DNA of 64,000 bases from Rhynchonema sp. JSB1_4 (taxonomy: Eukaryota; Nematoda; Chromadorea; Monhysterida; Xyalidae). The position numbers and the translations under genes are program-made. Location: positions 1 to 64,000 of the forward strand of contig JASAMV010001334.1 in the NCBI GenBank assembly GCA_030248065.1, in the 5' to 3' direction. Of the stretch, positions 27,878 to 37,783 are shown piece by piece (positions within the stretch are counted from its first letter, which is position 1; each line of letters starts with the position of its first letter). A model generated the notes under the pieces. It made no database searches, had not been told where the DNA came from, and worked only from the letters and a program-made list of their open reading frames with translations.

Positions 27878-28277
27878 CAGTGCTGTGGCTACTTTGGCGG
27901 GGCGGGTAGGGTACATAGGTGGAAAAAATCGGGGCGGGTAGGGGGTAGTGTACCTGGGATTTTGGGGGGGGGGGGGGAACCCGGTTTGGAGGGGGACAAT
28001 GTTTCGGGTCGGGTAGGGCACAACACAAGTTTTTTCGCGTGCCTGTTTTTATGTGCTAAAAAGTACATATATCGCGCGCAGCGCGAGATTTTTTTGCACT
28101 TTTTGGGGTTTTTGGTCGAAATTTGGGCATTTTTGACCGAAAAATGGGCATTTTGAGGGTAAAAATCGGGGCGGGTAGGGTACCAGGGCGGGCGGGTATG
28201 GGGTTGGGTACCAGGCCGGGGCGGGTAGGGTACCATTGGGGGGACCCCCACCCCCCCCCCCCCCAGCCACACCACTG
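27878..28277. mobile_element. hAT-like MITE, CAGTGCTGTGGCT ends, nested
   Basis: Ends are CAGTGCTGTGGCT and AGCCACACCACTG. It interrupts a C-tract of the surrounding element, so the duplication is only a run of T/C (TCCCCC on both sides). The interior has GGGGCGGGTAGGGTACC units. A second copy lies in opposite orientation at 38628-39019. Confidence 0.8.
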
Positions 28278-28335
28278 TCCCCCCTTTCTCCCAGCCCCAG
28301 GGAGGTACACTAATTTCCCTTACGAAAAAGTAGGT

Positions 28336-28753
28336 ACCGTATTCCCTAAAATAGAGCCGCCCCAAAAATAGAGCCCCCCAAAATACAGCCCCCCCAAAAG
28401 GGGTCAGTGAATAAATAGAGCCCCCAAAAATACAGCCCCCCCCAACTTGGAATTCCCCGCTTGGGGGTCGTAATGTCAAGTTCTTGTGTAAGACACCTTG
28501 TGTACAACGTTTGTGGTTGAGTATATGATGACGTAAAGCCTTTTATGGAAGATCTGCACCTAAAAACACTCAATAATGACCAGTAACACCCTGACAGAAC
28601 TCCATTTTAGGGGTATTTTTTGGAACATTTTTTGAGATTTTGGGCAGCGAAAAAATACAGCCCCCCCAAAAATAGAGCCCCCCCAAAAATACAGCCCCCC
28701 TAAAAGGGGTCAGTGAAAAAATGCAGCCCCCCTTGTATTTTAGGTTTTACGGT
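28336..28753. mobile_element. MITE with ACCGTA...TACGGT ends, nested
   Basis: Left end ACCGTATTCCCTAAAATA is mirrored by TATTTTAGGTTTTACGGT on the right. Next to both ends are ATAGAGCCCCCC or ATACAGCCCCCC tracts. It sits within the interrupted element at 27586-28804. A fragment of the right half recurs at 37555-37704. Confidence 0.7.
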
Positions 28754-28844
28754 ACAACGGTAGGTACCTACACTAATTTCCCCGCCGGACCAGGAACTAC
28801 ACTGGATACACTCACCGCCGCGCCGGACCAGGAACTAACTACAC

Positions 28845-29420
28845 TGCCCCCCCCCCGATGTTTGGCATAGGTGTCCCGTCCCCCCGATTTTCACCCCGGT
28901 ACAGTACGGTACGGTACCGTATTGTCGGAAATAGAACCCCCCCATTAATTGACCCCCCCATTAATTGAACCCCCCTAAATGGCTCGAAATCAAAAATAGA
29001 ACCCCCCCCTTAATTGGACCGCCCCCCCCCATTAATAGAACCCCACCCCCCAACCTTCACCGTACCACAGATTAGTGGTATGGTAGGGCTGTGTTGTTGT
29101 GTCAAACGTTGTTTAAGCTTGCGTACACAACAGAATACAGCTTTTTAAGCATAATTGCCGCTGTTGAAGTTAGAAAATACCGAAAACAAGCCATTTTTAT
29201 GGGCATTATAAACAATGATTTTTTTCGTCGGGGGGGGCAAATGAAAAATATAACCCCCCCAATAATTGACCCCCCCCCCATAAATTGAACCCCCCAAAAT
29301 GACCCCAGTGAAAAAATAGACCCCCCGGGTTCTATTTCCGACAATACGGTAGGTATCCCCCCCCCCGATTTTGCCCCAAAAGTGCCAATTTTGGAAATTT
29401 TGGCTTTTTGGACGATTTTT
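28845..29420. mobile_element. Reverse-oriented relic of the 18253 MITE family, interrupted
   Basis: The segment CCCGATGTTTGGCATAGGTG...CCCCGATTTTCACCCCGGTAC and the later CCCCGATTTTGCCCCAAAAGTGCC are reverse-complement matches to the interior of the element at 18253-18657. The two halves are separated by the element at 28916-29350. Termini are not intact. Confidence 0.65.
28916..29350. mobile_element. MITE with ACCGTATTGTCGGAAATAGA ends
   Basis: Perfect inverted ends: ACCGTATTGTCGGAAATAGA on the left and its mirror TCTATTTCCGACAATACGGT on the right. The interior consists of C-tract units such as CCCCCCATTAATTGA. It is inserted into the relic at 28845-29420. Confidence 0.85.
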
Positions 29421-30935
29421 TCCTTTCTTTTACCCCAAAATCGGACCGGGCCGGGGTTTTGGTCAGTCGGGCCGGGCCGGCCCGATCCTAAATCTCTGGC
29501 GAGAGGAGAAAAACTTGAAAAGCGCGAACTTCATTCAATCTTTTGCATTTAGTTTTGCGTGCTCCGTTTGTTTTGCGCATTTTCGAACCCGATGTCTTCG
29601 AAACCGAACCCAATGGTAATTGGTGCAGGAGTGTTGCGATTATTTGTGGCGATTATTTTTTTAGAACTTATAGTAATCGTTGTTTGATGTGTGAATATGA
29701 AACGACTGAGGTAGTACAACCCGGAACTGTGCGACATTCAATGTTGGAATCCGTTGATTTCAAACTCATCTTATTTCCTGCTTCTCGCGCCTAATGACAT
29801 CCCATTGGAGGAGACTCGATGGATCTCTGAAGGAAACAGGGAAGGTTTTTAGTTTGGATACTATTTTTTGCCGAATCAGAAATCAAAACAGAAGAATTAA
29901 CTACTGTACAGTAAGTGCACGTTATCCGAACTTTCCCGGTTTCCCGCTTCCCAACATCGGCCGCGACCGTTCGATACGTTCGATCGAGAGTTGGGCCTAT
30001 ATGAAAAAATCAAGTTTCGTGATTATCGTTTATTAATAACAGAAAACTTCCTTAAGCGGTTGAACGGTTCGCTTGCGTATGAACTGAAGATGCACATGAC
30101 TGAATGTGGACAATACAGACAGAGGAGAGAAGAGAGAATGGATTGATGTACAAACACAATGATGAACCGTTGAGAGAAAAGAAACACAAACAGAGGGAGA
30201 AAAACAAGTGAAAATGACGGAGAGACCAAGCGAACGAAAATCGCGCGCAGCGTCACGAATGAAAGTGGCAATGGAAGGTACACGTACAACTACATATATG
30301 CTGTCAGGGGAGGACTTTGTCGAAGCCGGCCACATCATTCCGAAACCGACTTTTCTCGCAAAATTTTGCAAGCCAAGGAAAAAGAACACATATTAACAGG
30401 GAACACACAAACAACGAATACAGAGCATGAAGTAAGCTGGAAGAAACATGAACTTAACTTTAGTCAGATTGCAATTGCTCCGAGTGCACCCATATTTATC
30501 AATCAATCAATCAATCGGGTCGGATACCATCAGATCGCATTGTCCTAAATGGCACGTAATCGACAGTGGTGCGACTGGGAAACTATAGAACTGAAAACAA
30601 TCATTGAAACATCACAAAATACACGCGCACATGTCCAAGGTTGACCATAATTATTATCAAGTATCCCATCCCATCGCAGCATTCAGACACTGTTCAACCG
30701 TCATATTAATATTGTTCCGTTTCGACTTTGACTCCCGGTCCGGAAGCGACAGCCATAAATTATCTGGACCAGGAAAACAAAAAACTTCGTGGCCAAAATC
30801 CAATATCCGCTCCGGTCGAGAGGCAGTTGCAGAACCTTCGAGTTCAGTCACAAAAATCAGAAGTTCAAGTGAACAACAACGAGTGAAGTAACAGAACGGC
30901 AAATGACTCGGCGAAAACACATGTAGTGAGTGATA
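29421..30935. other. Mixed repeat remnant and unassigned sequence
   Basis: At 29436-29487 a GGGCCGGGCC tract ends in GATCCTAAATCTCTG, a degenerate end of the CAGAGATC family seen intact at 36070-37262. From 29591 a plus-strand frame starts MSSKPNPMVIGAG and continues as a hydrophobic helix (LRLFVAIIFLELIVIVV) before a stop. It could be a first exon of a membrane protein, but no downstream exon chain could be fixed. The remainder shows nothing recognisable. Confidence 0.4.
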
Positions 30936-31162
30936 GGGTGATATTTTCGAAACGGTGTAAAGGTCAGTTGGGTGTAAAGGTCGGTGGAAATCGCGATCGA
31001 CAGCTCAGTGTGATAGACCTCGGTGTAAACTTGAAACATTCCACGTTAATTAACATGCAATGTTTAACGTTTACACCGAGCTACGCCGACCGAGCTTTCG
31101 ACCGAACTTTACACCGACCTTTACACCCAACTGACCTTTACACCGTTTCGAAAATATCACCC
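30936..31162. mobile_element. MITE with about 50-bp near-perfect terminal inverted repeats
   Basis: The left arm GGGTGATATTTTCGAAACGG and what follows, about 50 bp in all, is mirrored on the right, ending in CCGTTTCGAAAATATCACCC. ATA flanks both sides (30933-30935 and 31163-31165), a possible 3-bp duplication. The interior repeats GGTGTAAA units. No coding capacity. Confidence 0.85.
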
Positions 31163-31395
31163 ATAGTCCAGTTTGCAAGACCCGAATACAACGGGTTTGA
31201 GCAACTGCACTTGAGATCTCCACAACACACAATCGCATTGATGCGAGGTTCCCTCTTTTTGCATTCATGGTTTTTGTGGGGCTTGGGACATTGACTTCTT
31301 TGTGGTCGCTGTTGATATTGTCGTCATTTGTCGTACATCCAGACCGACCCAACGTGTGGAGTTCGCCTTCACAATGTGGAAATCCTTGGTTCCAT

Positions 31396-34313
31396 TCACG
31401 TGTTTCGTGCAGACACGAATCGCCCAACATCCAGTTCGAACCCTGTACCCTCGATGAATACAGGGGTCGATTGCATTGAACACCTCGAATACGTGCAATG
31501 GCCATGTCGCGCTCTGTAGTCACCAACATCGGAAAAGTAGAGATTAAAACCCGATGGCTGAAACTTCTGGCTAATTTCTGATACCTGGATGTCTTTGCGT
31601 TTCTCCAGTCGCTGTTTCCACTGTGCGTTGGCCCTTTGCACCAGAGGACACCATGAGCCAAAAGGCACTTTTTTAGCGCCCATAGATCGTTTGCCTTTCG
31701 CTTTTCGGACATGCACCCAAAATGCTGTGCCAGCGTCCACGATTTTTAAACTGAAAACAAGAATATAAAGTTTGGGCAGTGCTGCATGAAAACATGGAGC
31801 TCAGGTTAATCTGGTCGATTTTCAAGCGCTTGTCTTGACTCAAAATGCGCGTGAAAATTGAGAACTTGGCAACTTTTAAAACGAAAACAACACCTATTAT
31901 TGTACGTTATCTTTCCGTCGTGTTCGTTAATGCCGTGAGCCATCGCGCGTCGCACATGTGCCGACCTGGCCACATTCTTTGTCATGTGAGTGCCTGTCTC
32001 GATCGGGACATTGCAAAAATCATCGAAGTTGAACTCGGATACCCGCTGCTCACTCCTGTGCTTCCATTGTTCTGGGTATGCGTAGATGTCGTAGATTCGA
32101 ACGATGCCCTGGGGTGGACGCACAGTGCCCAACCAGTCCTGTGAAGGTCCACGATGAAACATTGACCGGTCTTGATGGTCGGATACTTGACCGGATATTT
32201 GAGACTTGGCATCTCTAATTCCGACTGGCATGAAACTTTAGCTATCTGGGTTGAGGAACAATTCTTACACCAGCCATTGTTGTATAGTCCAGCCACCAGC
32301 TCATGAGACGACTTTTTTTAAAGCTTGCTTGGCCGCATTCAAAAATGCTCCAGATACACGTGTTTTCGCAAACAAAAGAAAGAGATTGGCTGAGGGAGAT
32401 GATGACAAGTTCCAGCTGGCTGACCTCAATTTGTTGCGTGCTTACGCGTACAGCAGCGATGTTCAGCACACAAATGTTTTGGGAGTCAAAAGGGAATTTA
32501 CGCACCGAGTGGAGAGCGTGTTTTTAAAAAATACGTGCGTTTCTCTTTCTTTCATTTCCGAAATACGTGGAACCGGAACATTGTTGGATCCGCACAAGCG
32601 AATTTCAAAAAAAAGTCGTCTCATGAGTTCGTGGCTGGACTATACACATATGCCAATAAATGTAGAGACATCAATAACTACAACAGCCACGTGACCAAGG
32701 CATTTGACAGCACCAAAACAAGAAACACATATTCCCGAATCGATGATAAAGTTCGATACCCGTCATAATATGATCCTTTTTCACACCATAACCAACCGCG
32801 AATGTATACGATCCATTCCGGTGATTCCTGAGTGTCACAATTTCATCCAGGTCCACAAACGCCGTCCAATCGTCTTTTCGCTGGTGAATCAGCAGAATAC
32901 AGTCGCTGTACGTGATGTATTGGCCGTACATCAAGATTTCGGCGTCTTTACCGTCCGGCAGATCGGGGAATGGATACAACAGCACCAGACCGGCATCGAT
33001 GTAAATGTCGGTCACCGCTTGCACCTCACGGCCCATCGATGACCAGTAGAGGTACAGCGTGGTCATCCCCTGAGGAATCCAGGTCAATGAAACGAATGTT
33101 TGGGGTTGCCACACACTTTATCCAAGAAAACTGTGTGAGCAATGTGACATCTGGTGCGTTTCCACACAAGGTCCTTTGTCATATCACACATGGCTTGTTA
33201 TTTTCGTTTTCCCCACACACCATTTTTTACTGAAGGCGTGTGCCAAGTGTTCTATTTGGGGCTGTGTTGCTTGATCTGACACGGTGGCTCACCTGTTGTG
33301 CCCACATTTCAACGAATTCAATCAGATTCTGCCAGTCAACGTAGTACAACATCGGGGCCACACAGACGCTTAATCTCAGTTTCGCACCATTCTGTGGTGT
33401 GGCTATTTCGTTCTCTTTGGCCATCGGTGGAGGAATAAATTGGCGGATGAAATCTGGTTGGTCACTCAATGGCGTTGGGGACTGAAAGATTTGTCCTCTC
33501 TCACTTGTCAAAACGTACCTAGAATTGTGCACTGCAGGGTTGTACTGGGTATTGATATGTACGTTTCGAACTGTTTTTATACGTATTGTATTTTATCGGC
33601 CCTAGTCCGTGCTTGTGCAATATGCAAAATACACGGCTACAGTATACCTTCAAGTACCAACAGCCCTGTTTGCATTTGAATCCGGGACAGTGCCCTCCGC
33701 ATTGTTTGGTTTGAAAGGCGACTGCTTGATTGCTGATGTTGTCACGCAGTAGCACCTGGTTGACGCCGGTCAAACATTCGGTCACCGCAACCAATGTTGT
33801 GCCTTCTGTGATTGCAAATGTGATTTAACGGGTTTCCTCGACGATTTCGATGTGTTTTCACAGACGGGCGGTGCACCAGATCATCGTCAGTGTCAATTCA
33901 CCAGAGATTGCCGGCCACGTAGGGCTAGGAACAAGCTAGCTGTCCTTATGTCGGCTGAGAACAACGCAGCGGTCTTGCATAATCATGTGAGCTGTGAAAC
34001 ATCATGTACATAGGACCGACTAACCACTTGTTTGTCGTGCCGTCCACACGAGTAGGTCGAACTGTCTACCAAGCTGATGTGGTGGCAAAGCCGGTATGAT
34101 CACTGGGCGCGGGCGTTGCTGTTGGTTTAAAGAGGGAAACATGCTCCCGTTGTTCGAGTCATCGGCCCATCGAGGTAGATTGATGGTGTTTGTGAAGTGA
34201 TACATGATCCGATTGAGCACGGGCTTTCGATCGTTCCATAATGTTGTCGTCAAGTAGAGTAGGAAGGCTGTGGCGCAGGCCACCACCAACCCAAAGCCGA
34301 TTCGCCCATTCAT
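31396..34313 (-). CDS. Glycosyltransferase family 92 (DUF23) protein
   Basis: Well-supported exons: 34313-34025, 33805-33648, 33481-33293 and 33069-32797, all in phase. The start MNGRIGFGLVVACATAFLLYL provides one N-terminal membrane anchor, as in type II Golgi enzymes. A cysteine-rich luminal stem (QCGGHCPGFKCKQGC) precedes the catalytic part: LRLSVCVAPMLYYVDWQNLIEFVEMW, then GMTTLYLYWSS, SDCILLIHQRKDDWTAFVDLDE. The DLDE is the metal- and sugar-nucleotide-binding motif of the GT92 family, which includes worm galactosyltransferases. Later exons are less certain: about 32230-32045 with VRPPQGIVRIYDI (the family's K/R-P-x-x-I segment), about 31875-31825 with NFHAHF, and 31743-31396. The donor sugar and acceptor cannot be inferred. 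The intron around 32650-32230 carries a MITE. Confidence 0.78.
32282..32645. mobile_element. GTATAG-ended MITE carrying a protein-like core
   Basis: The inverted ends begin GTATAGTCCAGCCAC and continue imperfectly through CTCATGAGACGACTTTTTTT for about 37 bp. It lies in an intron of the GT92 gene. The interior is open in one plus-strand frame with GDDDKFQLADLNLL...VQHTNVLGVKREFTHR. A reverse-oriented, truncated copy is at 35216-35520 and keeps this frame. Confidence 0.8.
33844..33900. repeat. Short dispersed intronic repeat, copy 2
   Basis: Related to 2693-2750: ATTTCG, TTTTCACAGACGGGCGGTG, then CACCAGATCATCGTCAGTG. It lies in the first intron of the GT92 gene. Confidence 0.6.
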
Positions 34314-34499
34314 TTTTCCAACACTGGTGAGGATGAAAGTAAAGTTTTGTCACTTGGATTGGAAGAGTCGCGCACAAGAGGAGGCTGGTTTCATGGATAA
34401 AATTTGTGACTACACATTGCACCACCACTAGGGCGTTGCAGGTATATGCCACTCAAAAGTTATAGTTTTCGGACGTGACCCAGTTCATAGACCCACAAG

Positions 34500-35023
34500 C
34501 TCAAGTATGCATTGTGTATTATTCAGGCGCATAACTTGTGATCAGCTGAAAAGCGCCGACCAACAGGTAAAGCACTACTTAATATGGGCGTGGTGTTGCC
34601 ATGTGCATTGTGCTGCGGTTCGCCTCGCCAACCGGGGGCATGTGCAATTCCCATGCGTCACATTTTATTACCCAGTCGCTTCGCCTGGTATTGACGGAAC
34701 AATTGATTTTGAGGCCTGTTGCTTGCTGTGCCCATCGTCGTGCTTAAACCACCATCAACTTCAGCGTATCCGCCAGAACTGTGATTATACCTCGTTCATT
34801 GTAGTGTAGGGCTATGTTTGCCTTGTCTTTGTGTTTTTTATCTGGTCACCGAACATGAAAACGAAGAACATGAGAACACGATTGGGAAGAATCTGTGGGA
34901 TGTACTGTACTGTCGCATGCCCGAACTTCTGATGAACGAGCAGCCACAGATCAACTACTTGGCTACAAGACTTTTAGATATGGTGAATGATAAGTATACG
35001 AAAGATTTACAGCACTCATAAAA
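34500..35023 (+). CDS. Possible short plus-strand gene, unrecognised
   Basis: The best-supported piece is a terminal exon of about 60 codons reading VTEHENEEHENTIGKNLWDV, then MPELLMNEQPQINYLATRLL and a stop at 35021-35023; AATAACC/AATAAA-like sequence follows. Upstream frames ITCDQLKSADQQ (donor GTAAAG at about 34567) and RIRQNCDYTSFIV may be earlier exons, but I could not fix canonical junctions. No family recognised. It is divergent from the GT92 gene and shares its upstream flank. Confidence 0.25.
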
Positions 35024-35215
35024 ATAACCGAGGTTTATTGCAATGCACAAAACAAAGCTTTACAATAATTGTTGATCTGATTCTAAGGCTGCCTTCACAA
35101 TGCATGCGGGTTGCGGGTTGCGGGCCGAGGTAATGCGGGCCCGCAAAAATTGAACCGACGCACTAGGTTTCACAGTGCAATGTGCGGTGCGGTGCAATGC
35201 ACAAAGCAATGTGCA

Positions 35216-35520
35216 ATAATGTTCCGGTTCCACGTATTTAGGAATTGAAAGAAAGGGAAACGCATGTATTTTTAAAAAACAAGCTCTCCACCTCGGTGCG
35301 TAAATTTCCTTTTGACTCCCAAAACATTTGTGTGTTGAACGACGTTGTTGTTCGCGTAACCACGCAACAAATTGAGGTCAGCCAGCTGGAACTTGTCATC
35401 ATGTCTCCCGGCCCAATCTCTTTCTGTTCTTTGCGAAAGCCCGTGTAACCGGCGCATTTTTGAATCTGGCCAAGCAAGCTTTGAACAGAGTCGTCTCATG
35501 AGCACGTGGTTGGACTATAC
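35216..35520. mobile_element. Truncated reverse copy of the GTATAG-ended MITE
   Basis: Reverse complement of most of 32282-32645, ending GTGGTTGGACTATAC. Its other end is missing near 35216. The minus-strand frame retains DDKFQLADLNLLRGYANNNV and VQHTNVLGVKRKFTHR, so the protein-like core is conserved between copies. Confidence 0.75.
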
Positions 35521-35853
35521 GTATAGTCCGTCCATCAGCTCATGTCACTTTGTGATGCTGCTGGCCAACTCAACTCCCTTCCTCCACGTTCTAATGAAAG
35601 AGAAATTGAGTTTCGGAAAAAATTATGTTTGCTCCTAGATTGTGGTTTTTATGAAATCGGCATGTTTTATCGATTTTAATTTAATTTAATTTTAAATTTG
35701 ATCGAATTCAATCTTTTTCGACACATTTTGTTATTTGTTTAGTTTTTTTGCAAAATCGGTCATACTCAATTTCTCTTTCATTAGAACGTGGAGGAAGGGA
35801 ACAAACCAGCCAGCAGCAACACAAAGTGCCATGAGCTGGTGGACGGACTATAC
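35521..35853. mobile_element. GTATAGTCCGTCCA MITE adjoining the previous copy
   Basis: The ends are GTATAGTCCGTCCATCAGCT and its mirror AGCTGGTGGACGGACTATAC, extending inward through CTCATG...CACTTTGTG. It shares the first nine bases and the CTCATG block with the 32282 element but differs between them. It abuts 35216-35520 with no spacer. Confidence 0.8.
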
Positions 35854-36072
35854 AATGCATTCACATGTGTGAAAAACGCGCATAATCCAAGAGAAAGAGA
35901 AAAGCGCAGTGCAGACGGTGCGCATTTTCCTTACTACAGTCCCTATTTCCATATTTCATTATTTTTCGCACTTTTTTTAACTTTGTTGTTCCACAAAAAT
36001 TTAGTTTGACACACGGCCTCATTGGCTTTCTTTTATAATGTTTCATAACTTTTATGCTTGGACCGCTGTCAG

Positions 36073-36440
36073 CAGTGTAGAACAGGCGGTACCCCCCTTT
36101 TTTCGGAGGGGGAACAGACGTACCCACCTGGGGGGAAGGGGGGGGAGGACCCAAATTTGGAGAAAAGTCATTTTTTGAGGTCGAAAATTTGGCTCATTTT
36201 TTCCCCTTTTTGGAAAAAATTCTGCATAAAAAGGGTATATTGGCGACTTTTGACATCATTGACCTAAAAATCACCCATTTTAGGCCAAAAAAATGCCTAT
36301 TTTAGGCCAAAATTTGCCTATTTTAGGTAAAAATTGGGGGAGCAGACGTACCCGGAGGGGGAACAGTGGGGCAGGCGTACCATGGAGGGGGAACAGACGT
36401 ACCCGAGGGGGGGACCCCCCTCCCCCCAGGAACTACACTG
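36073..36440. mobile_element. CAGTGTAG-family MITE, TSD GCTGTCAG
   Basis: Starts CAGTGTAGAACAGG and ends CCAGGAACTACACTG. Perfect octamers GCTGTCAG flank it at 36065-36072 and 36441-36448. The duplicated octamer spans the junction between the older element's target duplication and its first three bases, proving that this insertion came later. Confidence 0.92.
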
Positions 36441-36667
36441 GCTGTCAGAGATCGGAAACGGGCCGGCTCGGGCCGGGCCGTGATTTTGGACTTGGTCGAC
36501 CGGGCCGGGCCGGGCGGGAGATTTTGGGGGACCGGGCCGGGCCGAGCAGCCCGGTATGCCTAAATTCGAACGAAATTACCATTTTTTGAACCAAAATTTA
36601 AAAAATTTTTGCGCTTCGCGCAATAACATTTCCTAGTTCTTGATCTTCATCGTTTTGAAGAAAGAAG

Positions 36668-37033
36668 CAGTGGTGTAGCTACCCATCCCATACCCAGGGC
36701 CAGGCCCTTGCAATCAACCCACTGTACCACCAAAAAAGCTTGCCTGCAATCAACCTACCTACCTACTGTACCGACCGGCCGAGCTAGGGGGGTCATCCGG
36801 GAACAAAATTTTTATGTATACATACTGATTAGAATGTACTCTTAATAAGCGCTAATTTCGAGCGTCACGCGCGATTTTTCGCCTGTATGGAGTGATAAAT
36901 ACCGATTTTAAACCATTTTGAGCCAAAAATTATACCTACAACTGTACCAGCCGGGCGGCGACTTACGTACTGCATCAGGATGGTGCGTCAATGTACCTAC
37001 CTACCCCTTCCCCTCCCCCCAGCTGCACCAGTG
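36668..37033. mobile_element. hAT-like MITE, CAGTGGTGTAGCT ends
   Basis: Ends CAGTGGTGTAGCT and AGCTGCACCAGTG are inverted with two differences. Flanking octamers GAAAGAAG and AAAACAAG match at six of eight positions. It is nested in the 36070-37262 element. The interior has GTACC-type short repeats. Confidence 0.75.
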
Positions 37034-37554
37034 AAAACAAGTATTCTGCAGAAAATTTTCGATTTTTTTTCAGCTTTTTGGACTTTTTCAGTTTTCGTTT
37101 CGGCCCTTGAAAATTGGCTGACCGGGCCGGGCCGGGCCGACCTCAAGCCAAAACGGGCCGGGCCGGGCCGGGCCGACCTGCAGCCCTCCACCGGGCCGGG
37201 CCGGACTTTTCGCCGACCGGGCCGGGCCGGGCCGACTTTACCCGGCCCGTTTCCGATCTCTGACCGCTGTTTTATCATGTCGTGTTTTATCAGGCTTGTG
37301 CATTGTGTTTTTTCGTTATTTCACAGATAAAGGCTTAAGAACAAAGGTACTTGATCAAAAAAAGACATTTTGATAGATTTGCAAATTTCCTAAACAGAAA
37401 CCCAAACGCGAACGCGTCAAGAACGCAAACCAAGCTTTTATAATGTGCAGAAGGACGCAAAAGCAGCAAAATAAACTGAAAAAAATCATAAACGTTACAC
37501 AGCCAAAACAGTCCGGTGGAGCGCAGTCGCACGCACCTAAAAACACTCAATAAA

Positions 37555-37704
37555 CATTTTTTGAGATTTTGGGCAGCGAAAAAATACAGCCCCCCAAAAT
37601 ACAGCCCCCTAAAAGGGGACAGTGAAAAAATACAGCCCCCCAAATACGGCCCCCTAAAAGGGGTCAGTGAAAAAATACAGCCCCCTTGTATTTTAGATTT
37701 TACG
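37555..37704. mobile_element. Right-half fragment of the ACCGTA-type MITE
   Basis: Runs of ATACAGCCCCC separated by AAAAGGGG(T/A)CAGTG end in TTGTATTTTAGATTTTACGGT, matching the right side of 28336-28753. The flank ACCTAAAAACACTCAATAA is shared with 28558-28576. It ends about 80 bp before the CPSF1 start codon. Confidence 0.7.
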
Positions 37705-37783
37705 GTGTATTGGTATTGGTATTGGGTGGTATTGGTATTGGTGCCCATGTCTATCCAGTATCCACGCATATCTATCACAGGCA

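Larger units (their letters stand above)
27586..28804. mobile_element. CAGTGTAGTTCCTGG-family element broken by later insertions
   Basis: The same family as 26381-26763, with GGTACACTAATTTCCCC units and an intact right end (CCAGGAACTACACTG finishing at 28804). Its left terminus is rearranged. Two different elements, at 27878-28277 and 28336-28753, interrupt it. Confidence 0.7.
36070..37262. mobile_element. hAT-like element, CAGAGATCGGAAACGGG ends, TSD ACCGCTGT
   Basis: Left end CAGAGATCGGAAACGGGCC (interrupted after its first three bases by the insertion at 36073-36440) mirrors GGCCCGTTTCCGATCTCTG at 37262. The octamer ACCGCTGT is perfect at 36062-36069 and 37263-37270. The interior is GGGCCGGGCC-rich. 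Two younger MITEs lie inside or at its edge. Confidence 0.9.

Noticed and set aside
25156..29420. Open frames rich in PPP, GGG and RPGRAG runs (also at 36-39 kb)
   Set aside because: They arise from C/G homopolymers inside MITEs and change frame between copies.
29591..29683. Short hydrophobic peptide MSSKPNPMVIGAG...
   Set aside because: Could be a signal or membrane exon, but no downstream exons could be joined; kept only as a note in the region entry.
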